Below, piece after piece: positions 56,070-64,000 of a stretch of DNA of 64,000 nt (position 1 is its first letter; each line of letters begins with the position of its first letter). Source of the DNA: Torymus aiolomorphi (Eukaryota > Arthropoda > Insecta > Hymenoptera > Torymidae); assembly GCA_036365515.1 (NCBI GenBank), contig CM070874.1, positions 25,167,862 through 25,231,861 of the forward strand, read 5' to 3'. Both the position numbers and the translations under genes were made by a program. A model generated the notes under the pieces. It ran no database searches and was not told the DNA's origin. It saw nothing but the letters and a program-made list of their open reading frames with translations.

Positions 56070-58307
56070 ATGTCATATCAGAAAGACATAGGAAATAAGG
56101 GAAACAAAGGGATTATAACCAGACAGACGACACAACGCAAACCACAACTAAAAAAGCAAGTAGATGATATAAATAAACAAACGAACATTTTTGAAAGAAG
56201 ACCAAAAGTACCAAGATCACCTCCAAATACACAATTAAATAAAACTTCACCAGATATTTACGTTAACATACCACGAAACTCAAAAACAGAGGAAAATACG
56301 GAAATAGTTTCAATTCCGTCAACTTCAAAAATAGACCCTAACAAACTAAATGCACAAACTTCAGTTAATTTAAACAAAAATCAGAATATTACAAATCCCA
56401 CACAAGAACAAGATATACCTGAAAAAAATATAAATAATCTTTTAATTCCAGAAATAAAACGGGATATATTATCATCAACAAATTTTTATACACCGAATAC
56501 ACCAAGTCAGAGCCCAGCATTTTTTGAAGAATCAATATATGTAGAAAACGGAAGGCAACACGACTACACGGATATAGAAGGATTTTTTAATGAACAAAGT
56601 TTGATTTTAGCTAGAAATAATAATACAAGTAATAACGGAAAACCAGAAATTCAAATAAACGAAGATTTAATAAATCTCGAACCAGAAATGGCAAACCAAA
56701 CATTAAAATTACTACTTAAAGAAGTTGCAAAATTGGTACCGGATTTTGACGGGAAAAATATCCAACTCGAGGAATATATAGAAAAATTAAAACAAGCAAA
56801 AAGAATAATATCGAATAATGACGAATCGAACCTAGTACAGATCCCCAAAATAAAGCTCAAAGGAGAAATTTATAAAGCATTAGCAAATGCAGAAATTGAA
56901 AGTATTGAAACTTTTATTCAAACAATACGTAAAATATATCAACGGATAATACATTCATTATACGGAAAACTAACACAACAAATTCAAAAATCAGATGAAG
57001 ATGTACTATGTTTTGCAAACAAATTACGAGTATTGAGTACACAAATAATAGAATTAAAAAAATTAGAACCAAATGTAACAGGAGAAATATTAACAGAATA
57101 TAAAACTGGATTAACAACCGACATACTCAGTAGTTTTAAAAAAGGACTAAAACAAGAAATTAGAATCAAACTCGGAGAACACCAAGACATGGATAACACA
57201 ATACAAAAAGCAATTGAAATAGAATCAAACTTAAAAAAGCAAAATAGCTTAAGGAATGATACTACGAGCATATTGTTTAATCTCGAAACTCAAATTCCAA
57301 ACAAAATTAAACAAGTTTCTTGCCAATTATGTAGGGAAATAAATCACGAACCATTATTTTGCATGAAAGCTTCATGTGTCTATTGTAAAAGTAAGGAGCA
57401 TGTATCATATCATTGCAGAACAGCTAAGCATGTAATAAAATTAATTTGCAAAATATGTAGTACGGAAGGCCACTCAATAGACGCGTGTAAGTTAAATAAT
57501 ATGTCGAGTAATCATTGTCAATACTGCCAAAATATGAGGCACGAGGTTACACAATGTCCTACTATTACAGAATACGAACTGTGTTGGAAATGTAAGGAAA
57601 GAGGACACGATCCGCTTACGTGCAATAATTCGGTAAGAATTACGGAAGCATGCGACGCCTGTGGCAGCGCGTCACACACGGCTAAAAATTGCCCGTTAGC
57701 ATTGTGTAAGAGGTGCAACAACCTCGGGCATTTAATGAAATACTGCATGATAAACAAAATAACGATATGGTGTGCGATATGTGCGGTTGAAGGTCACGAA
57801 ACCGCGGATTGTGAGAACGTAAAAATTTTAATGATGCAAAACAGACAACAAAACTTTCAGAATAGAAAAATTTGTCAATTTTGCGACACGCCGGGACATT
57901 CAGCGAAAACTTGTAGGAAAATGAGTAATAATCAACAAAATACGTTCCAGAATAACAACTACAACCCTTCAAATAATGCCTATGAACATCGAGATAGAAA
58001 TAGAAACGGATTTTTGCGAAGAAATCATCAAAATAGTCATCAGTTCTCAAATAACTCAAATAGTAATTATCGAGGGAATTTTAATACACAAAGTGTAAAA
58101 TGCGAATATTTTAAATTCACCGGGTATACGTTGAAAAACTGTAGAAAATTAAAAAGTTTAACAGCACAAAGTAAATGCTCATATTGCAAGAAAGACGGAC
58201 ATCAAATAGACAATTGCCATGAAATCAAATTACTACAAAATAAATTAGATAAATTTTGTAAGATTTATAAGAACACGAATCACACAACTGAGGAATGTAC
58301 TTCGTGA
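56070..58307 (+). CDS. gag: Gag with twelve zinc-knuckle units
   Basis: A 745-residue intact frame. Residues 1-210 are Asn/Thr/Pro-rich and probably disordered. Residues about 210-400 form a helical capsid-type region (LLKEVAKLVPDFDGKNIQLE, LKLKGEIYKALANAE-like, SIETFIQTIRKIYQ, LYGKLTQQIQ). From about residue 418 to the end there are twelve CCHC-type units. Units such as CQLCREINHEPLFC, CWKCKERGHDPLTC and CAICAVEGHETADC are complete; two near the end, CEYFKFTGYTLKNC and CKIYKNTNHTTEEC, have lost ligands. An Asn/Arg-rich linker splits the series after unit nine. Typical Gypsy or errantivirus Gags have one to three knuckles. It should package element RNA. The plus strand is A-rich, as in many retroelements. 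A protease remnant follows at 58502. Confidence 0.85.
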   Translation: MSYQKDIGNKGNKGIITRQTTQRKPQLKKQVDDINKQTNIFERRPKVPRSPPNTQLNKTSPDIYVNIPRNSKTEENTEIVSIPSTSKIDPNKLNAQTSVNLNKNQNITNPTQEQDIPEKNINNLLIPEIKRDILSSTNFYTPNTPSQSPAFFEESIYVENGRQHDYTDIEGFFNEQSLILARNNNTSNNGKPEIQINEDLINLEPEMANQTLKLLLKEVAKLVPDFDGKNIQLEEYIEKLKQAKRIISNNDESNLVQIPKIKLKGEIYKALANAEIESIETFIQTIRKIYQRIIHSLYGKLTQQIQKSDEDVLCFANKLRVLSTQIIELKKLEPNVTGEILTEYKTGLTTDILSSFKKGLKQEIRIKLGEHQDMDNTIQKAIEIESNLKKQNSLRNDTTSILFNLETQIPNKIKQVSCQLCREINHEPLFCMKASCVYCKSKEHVSYHCRTAKHVIKLICKICSTEGHSIDACKLNNMSSNHCQYCQNMRHEVTQCPTITEYELCWKCKERGHDPLTCNNSVRITEACDACGSASHTAKNCPLALCKRCNNLGHLMKYCMINKITIWCAICAVEGHETADCENVKILMMQNRQQNFQNRKICQFCDTPGHSAKTCRKMSNNQQNTFQNNNYNPSNNAYEHRDRNRNGFLRRNHQNSHQFSNNSNSNYRGNFNTQSVKCEYFKFTGYTLKNCRKLKSLTAQSKCSYCKKDGHQIDNCHEIKLLQNKLDKFCKIYKNTNHTTEECTS

Positions 58308-58501
58308 TCAGTATTTAATCAACAAAATTCGGAAAACTAAGAAATTCTTCTGGAAATGAGTGGACTAGAAGGATTAACAAAAAACCACTCGAAAATAACG
58401 CAGATATTAAAGAAGTACATTTAATGGCGATAATATTACAAACATAAATCATAAACATTAATTTATGAATTACAAAGAATTTAAGCGATATTATTGAAAA
58501 T

Positions 58502-58946
58502 ATGAAGGAAAATCAGGCAGCTAACAAATCGGAAGGTAAAAATGTGAAAAAAATGAACTCAATTGATTTTAACGAACCCGAAATAAATAGTGTTGAAAAG
58601 GAAAAAATACAAGAAAGAATAACGGCGACCAAGATTGCAATGTATTTTCTGAAGTTGGAAAACTCACTTCAGTATATCGAAATAGAGAATCATTAAACAA
58701 ATAAAATACGTAATTTACTCGTAAATAGTGGAGCTCAATTAAATATTATCAAAGGAAATCAGATACCTTCTAACATAATTTTAAAAAATAGAAAAATTCG
58801 TTTATCCGGCATCACAGATAAAACTATTGAGACATTAGGAGTAATAAAAATGAAAATCAATGGACTAAATATTGATTTTCATGTTGCACCAGAAGATTTT
58901 TGTCTACCCTACGACGGAATTTTAGGAATTAAATTATTAATTCTGA
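58502..58946 (+). pseudogene. Retropepsin remnant of the gag element
   Basis: A 64-codon frame (58502-58693) ends in a stop and continues in the same frame as a retropepsin: LLVNSGAQLNIIKGNQIP near 58717-58770, RLSGITDKTIETLGVIK, and the second signature YDGILGIKLL near 58909-58938. The active-site position reads NSGA instead of the usual D(S/T)GA, so the catalytic Asp is changed. The frame stops at 58948 where the non-LTR element begins. No reverse transcriptase of this LTR element remains. Confidence 0.75.
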
Positions 58947-58947
58947 A

Positions 58948-61300
58948 TTATTAATTCTGAATTTTCACTAAACGAACTAATTGATGCTCTAAAAAACAGT
59001 AAAAATATCAGTCCTAGACCAGACGATATTCCAAATATTTTCTTAAAGCAATTGCCAGATAAAGCAATAGTTGCCTTATTAAAAACATGTAACTTGATTT
59101 GGACCAAAAAAATATTTCCTAGTATCTGGAACCATGTCACAGTTCTTCCAATTACCAAGCCGGGCAAAGACAAACACGATAAAGGGAGCTATCGCCCGAT
59201 AGCGCTAACATGCTGCATGTGCAAAATTTTTGAGAAAATACTGAACAAAAGGCTCAGATGGTACGTAGACATGAAAAACATTCTAAGTAAACAACAAAGT
59301 TGTCTCCGCGAAAACTGTTCTACAGCTGACTATCTAGTTAATCTTGAATCTAACATATGCGATGCCTTCTCAAGAAATCAACACCTAATAGCTGCATGCT
59401 TGGATATGGAAAAGGCATATGACAATATGGCGTCGTAGATTAATAAAGATACACATCAAACATAAAATTACAGGGAACATCTTACATTTTATCGATAAAT
59501 TACTCCAAAACAGAAGTATAAGAGTCAAAGTGAACAACTGTTACTCCAAATCAGTAAATATAGAAGTAGTTCCGCAAGGCTCATATATAAGCACCACATT
59601 ATTCTTACTAGCTATAAATGATATTCAAGAACACATTGATCCTCCTGTCCTTACCACTATATTTGCAGATGATGTAACAATCTTCCTCACAGGTAAAAAA
59701 AAAAAAACAAGTGAGAAAATCTTGCAATAAACTCTAAATAGACTAGTTACTTACACCAAAACATCTGGCTTCAAAATTTCTCAAAGCAAAACTCAGGTAA
59801 TCGGTTTCAACAAATCACAAAACAAAAATGACCCTATAGAATTTAAAATAGATAACAAAACAATAAAAACAGTCAATCAAATAAGAATACTACGACTACT
59901 TTTTGATAATAAACTATCATGGATACCCCATATCGATAACCTAAAAAGCCAATGCATCCCTCGAATTAATGTAATAAAAGATTTAGCAGCCAAGAACTGG
60001 GGAGCCACTCAAAAAATCCTTACTAACACGTATAAAGCACTAGTACAATCAATAATTGACTACGCTTGAATGGCGTATAGTTCCGCAAGCGATAAAACCT
60101 TAGAAAAACTCGACACTATACTCAACACCAACATACGAATAGCAATACGAGCTTTTCGAACTACCCCGATCATCAGTATACTCAGCGAAAGTGGACTGAT
60201 GCCCTGAACCGTAGAAGAGAAAAGCTGACAATGAACTATGGTATCCGACTGTACACAAATCCGGAAAACCAGACTCTCACCATTTATTACTTAAGAATGT
60301 CAAAATTTACAGAGATGCCAGAACCAAACCCAAATACCACTTTTATTACCAAGCAATGTCACTTTTCGATAAATACAATATTCATTTAAACGATACATAT
60401 GTTAGAAAACTACCAACCAATATAAATTTAACAAATCAATGAACTCTGCATAAACGACAACAATAGCTATAACAAAATCATAAAATCATACCCTAATTAC
60501 ACTCACCTTACCACATCCTTCGTCCGAAATAATAACTCAATAAGAGCAGTAGCGTCCCTACCTCAAGAAGAAAACACATTACTAAAACTACCACCATGGA
60601 TTAGTCTCCAATCAGCGGCAGAAATTTTATTATCAGTAATAATGAAAGAAAATTACCTCTCCACCAATAGAATAATGATTTACACAGATACCTACGAATT
60701 ATTTAATAGATTATTAAATAAAAAACCACAAAAAACACTAACCAAACACCTCATACACCACTTAAAGAAGCTCGATAAAAAATTCTCATTTACCACTCCA
60801 AGTTCCCCCTTGAAATATCCAAAAAAAATCCAACAACTATACACTCTTGCAAGCAAATTAGAATTCGCAAAAGTGCATCAGAGTATTGACAAAAAGGATA
60901 TGAAAAAATTAGTCATCATCAACATTAAAAACGAATGGAACAAAATCTGCACTTGTTGAAGCAACAAATGTAAACTCCAAAAAAATCAAAACAAACGTAT
61001 CAGATCGAAACCCAGCTATCAAATTCAAACGGAAAGACCAAATTATCATCTCTAGACTACGCATCGGTTACACTAAAATTAGCCATCAACATCTATTCAG
61101 CAAAGAAGAGAAATATTTATGCAACCACTGTAAAATACCCAGTAATGTAGAACATATATTAATCGATTGTCCAGTTTACAATGACGAAAGGAGAAAACTC
61201 AATTTAAAAGAAAATATATCAGAAATGTTTAACAACCACAAACATAGCAAATTAATAATTCAGTTCATAAACAATTGTAATCTCAGACACCTTATCTAAA
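58948..61300 (+). pseudogene. Non-LTR retrotransposon RT and RNase H, 5'-truncated
   Basis: Starts inside the region before the polymerase. 59052-59438 has LPITKPGKDKHDKGSYRPIA, FEKILNKRLRWY and CLDMEKAYD (first catalytic Asp). After a short overlap, 59419-59730 has KVNNCYSKSVNIE, VPQGSYIS and FADDVTIFLTGK (catalytic FADD). The thumb region follows in broken frames with stops at 59728, 60067 and 60205. An RNase H-like part (MIYTDTYELFNRLL, 60660-60700) lies in 60642-60959, followed by a shift and the C-terminal zinc motif LCNHCKIPSNVEHILIDC near 61118-61172, ending near 61298. RNase H after RT points to the I clade or a relative. No endonuclease is present. Confidence 0.82.
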
Positions 61301-61459
61301 TAAGAATCTATTAATTATAGTATATATAATGTAATCTAATACACAACAGAATGTAATACGACACCAAATCTGTACTGTATTCCAATATAATATCACGGTT
61401 GCTGGGGATCAGGGCAACCGCAGGTGAGAATCCCTACTAGGCCGCAGGTTTCCGCCAAG

Positions 61460-61897
61460 TGACAAATACACAATACTCTTATTATAACACTAACGCAAAT
61501 AAAGTTCGGAATCGTAAGGTTTAACTACTGCTGTACTTTATTTAGGAAAAAGAAATGAACTATTAACAGCTACTATACAAAATATCTGGGGCGCTAGGTA
61601 CGCGCGCTTTCGTACCGATAAACTACCAACTAGCGCGATACGGAGAGCACGATTGCTCCGGAACAGACGTTCCTCCTAATGCATCTCTAGCTACACGCAA
61701 CTACCCTTCGCTCGATGCAACTACTCACGAGGGAATTCGAAATAACGGTAGCTTTAGCTACACACAATAAGCAGGTGGGTTCGATATCCAAACGTCGCGG
61801 CGCGAGCGCACACACACGCGGGTATTTCGGCGATAGGAAGGAAAACACAGGGGACTTACTGTGGTCGCAGCGGCCAGGAGAGCTGAATCACGGCGGG

Positions 61898-61943
<46 letters not shown>

Positions 61944-62445
61944 ATCTCGCTCTCTTCCTCTCGGGCGCTGTCCGGCTCGTCTTCGGCGTCGAAGGCGAGG
62001 AAAACGGCTGGAAGAAGCGGCGTCAGGGTACCGTGGCACACACACACACACTCGGTCGGCACTCTCGGCACTCCATGCTGTCGGCACGCGTGCGGCGGAG
62101 CAAGTGCCGGCAGGCAGCCGGCCGGCGAGCATCCTCCCTCCTCGGGCCGGTCCACCAGATCTCGGGTTCCTTCGGCTGCCTGCTGCCGATCACGGCTCGC
62201 AGCAGCTCCTCGGCAGCGGCGGTGACAACAGCGCGCTGGCTCCATCGTAGCGGCGGTGGCAACAGCGAGGCGCCACGGCTTGACTCCGAGCGACGGCTAT
62301 AGCTCGAGCGTCTGCTGCTGCTGGCCGCAGCTAGTAGGGTCGACAGGGCAGTGAGGCGGGAGGGAATATCATTCGGGAGCGGGCGGACACGTGTGTGAAC
62401 GATTCTCGCATGGCTTCCCAGGGACGTGGCCGGCACCACGTCACA
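61460..62445 (-). repeat. Possible LTR with adjoining primer site
   Basis: On the minus strand it starts TGTGACGTGGTGCCGGCC at 62445 and ends TTTGTCA at 61460; two bases further comes TGGCGGAAACCTGCGGC, which looks like a primer-binding site. AATAAA is present near 61532 (minus). It is GC-rich and contains a (CT)n tract (61902-61945) and many short frames on both strands that I treat as artefacts. If this is a 5' LTR, the element body is missing, because a plus-strand LINE tail lies directly to the left. Confidence 0.35.
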
Positions 62446-63276
62446 ATAAATATGTATAATTATGTAAATAAATGTACAAACATGTAGCGACGCTAATACC
62501 CTACTCCGGAGAATGCGACAGTAAATACTTAAAAAAAAAACCAAATATCTGAAATTTATGGCTCAATCCTTTTGCCCACAGAAAGGAATCAATTCGCATA
62601 CAAAATCTACCCGTACACGAAATTTCAAAGCGATTCAGTAAATTTTACTATAGCTATGCAACGACAAAAAAAACCCTTTTTTTAATTATTTTTTTTTTTT
62701 TTAAATAATCAATAAAAAAACATGAAAATTTAGAAAATTATAGTACTCAATATTCTTTTTAATCAACAAAATATTCATGTCAATATGTTTTTTCAATTTC
62801 AAAATATAACCTATTTTGAAAAATTGACGTTTTTATCAACTTATGACATTATATAGCATTCGACTTTTTTTTTTAAATATAGAGTATTTTATCCTGCACA
62901 AAGTGCATCCATAATATATTAAGAACATTAGTTCTAAATATTTAAAAATACGAAAATAAAAATTTTCAAAATTGAAAAATGGCTATAAAAAAAAGAAAAT
63001 CGAAATTGACAAAAATAGACTATTGACACCAACTGTGAAAGCAAAATGCAAAACAATGACAGCTCTCTGGTAAAAATCGGTCGAGTAGATCATGAGATAT
63101 TCGCCTATACGCACGCACGCACGCACGCACGCACACACCCATACGGACATTCTCTAAAAATAGTGTATTTTGATTCCAAATGTGCTAAACAACATTCCTA
63201 ACACATTTCCTCCGAAACTTTTCGCTTCCTCAAAGAGGAAGCTTTGTAACGGTGAAAAAAAATTTTGAAACAAAAA
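62446..63276. other. AT-rich stretch with (ACGC)n, no gene
   Basis: No coding frame. A (CGCA)n tract at about 63110-63135 is followed by CCATACGGACATTCTC and a CCTCAAAGAGGAAGC hairpin, a layout often seen in non-LTR-derived insect repeats. It may be the tail of another non-LTR element. Confidence 0.35.
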
Positions 63277-64000
63277 ATGTTCAAAAACATATTTAATCTG
63301 TGTATTGAAAAATCCATTTCGCCAGATTCGCTTAAGAAAGCAAAAATCATACCTATATTTAAAACAAATGACAAAGATGTGGTCTCAAACTACAGACCAA
63401 TATCTCTAATCTCTAACATTGCAAAGGTTTTTAAGAAATTAATCTACGACAGATTATATAATTTTATAACATATTATAATATCATTAACCCTAATCAATT
63501 TGGCTTTGTAAAGAAAAAAGGGACAAAAGATGCATTAAGATTCTTAACAGATATAATTTATAAAAATTTAGATAAAAGTAAACCTATATGTGTAGCTTTC
63601 CTAGACTTGGCCAAAGCGTTTGATACGGTAGATCATAAGATTTTGCTAGATAAACTAAACAATTGCGGAATCAGGGGTAATGCGAATGATCTCTTAAAAA
63701 GCTATTTAACAAACAGAACACAAGTAGTTAAGCTACAAAACACTAAAAGTGATAGTCATAAGATAAATACAGGGGTACCACAAGGTACAATATTAAGGCC
63801 ATTATTATTTTTAATTTATGTCAATGATTTATTAAACAGCCTTCTACCTGGATCGGTTTTATCGTATGCGGATGATACTGCTGTCATATCAGCTGAAAAT
63901 ACATGGAAAGAAACGCAAGATGAACTGAATAGGCTTTTAAAATTTATTAATACATGGTTAAAAGCAAATAAGTTATCTTTAAATGTGAATAAAACGGTAT
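63277..64000 (+). CDS. Non-LTR reverse transcriptase, runs off the window
   Basis: An open frame of 241 codons without a stop to the window end. It has KKAKIIPIFKTNDK, the conserved NYRPISLISNIAKVF, NQFGFVKKKGTKDAL, the first catalytic Asp in VAFLDLAKAFDTV (near 63595), TGVPQGTILRPLLF and the catalytic SYADDTAVIS (near 63865). The next part enters the thumb. It most resembles Jockey/CR1-like insect elements. The Met at 63277 is not a natural start, since the endonuclease part that should precede it is absent; the copy is 5'-truncated. In the visible part it is not broken, and it differs clearly from the RT at 58948-61300. Confidence 0.85.
   Translation, partial: MFKNIFNLCIEKSISPDSLKKAKIIPIFKTNDKDVVSNYRPISLISNIAKVFKKLIYDRLYNFITYYNIINPNQFGFVKKKGTKDALRFLTDIIYKNLDKSKPICVAFLDLAKAFDTVDHKILLDKLNNCGIRGNANDLLKSYLTNRTQVVKLQNTKSDSHKINTGVPQGTILRPLLFLIYVNDLLNSLLPGSVLSYADDTAVISAENTWKETQDELNRLLKFINTWLKANKLSLNVNKTV

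Noticed and set aside
56651..58059. Minus-strand Phe/Leu/Ile-rich frames
   Set aside because: Antisense of the A-rich Gag; composition alone explains them.
61715..62544. Arg/Ser/Pro-rich frames on both strands near the window's right part
   Set aside because: They overlap one another in a GC-rich segment that I treat as a possible LTR; no domain is visible.

Overview
The window looks like transposon-packed heterochromatin or intergenic DNA from an arthropod, most likely an insect. It is AT-rich, dense in (TA)n and other microsatellites, and carries Maverick/Polinton, Penelope-like, Gypsy with a baculovirus-F-like env, mariner, Harbinger-type, Mutator-type and non-LTR elements. This combination is typical of insects such as Hymenoptera, but the species is inference. 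I see no convincing intact host gene, no tRNA or rRNA gene and no CRISPR. Nearly every recognisable gene is a transposon gene, and nearly all are broken by frameshifts, stops or nested insertions; the 745-residue Gag at 56070-58307 is the main intact frame.

Layout. 1-967: flank without a gene. 968-4095: TTAA-flanked DNA transposon with a broken Mutator-like transposase. 4281-4503: 223-bp hAT-type MITE, with further copies at 24862 and 38431. 5374-6468: (TA)n-bounded units with a conserved ACTAAAGAAATAAT core and locus-specific word arrays. 6469-7447: near-perfect foldback. 7920-13965: 120-bp minisatellite, split by a Penelope-like element (8638-11502) and a 338-bp insert, and followed by a Helitron-like 3' end at 14229. 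15729-19857: degenerate plus-strand env, holding a TTAA MITE, then an LTR. 19858-26492: degenerate minus-strand Gypsy gag-pol whose 5' LTR is inverted relative to the left LTR. 26600-31400: minisatellites and unassigned DNA.

32500-46545 is a decayed Polinton read on the plus strand: packaging ATPase (split by a mariner), small structural-type proteins, and a major capsid gene. The capsid gene is cut in two by an 8.4-kb TA-flanked element with roughly 0.6-kb inverted repeats and a DDE_Tnp_4 (PIF/Harbinger-type) remnant. That element itself holds a MITE copy, three more word-array units and a truncated fourth, a Tc1/mariner element with inverted repeats of about 1 kb, and a 1.5-kb foldback.

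47022-54906 is a 7.9-kb DNA transposon with 39-bp TIRs and a spliced-looking DUF7869-like gene. Directly next to it is an LTR-element fragment (about 54912-58933) whose primer-binding region is triplicated and whose Gag has twelve zinc-knuckle units. It is cut off by a non-LTR retrotransposon (58948-61300). A possible minus-strand LTR (61460-62445) and a second reverse transcriptase running off the window end (63277-64000) complete the region.

The most unusual signal is the repeated unit in which a conserved core sits between one inverted copy and several direct copies of a short word, and the word differs at every locus (5487-6429, 38835-39169, 44616-44800).
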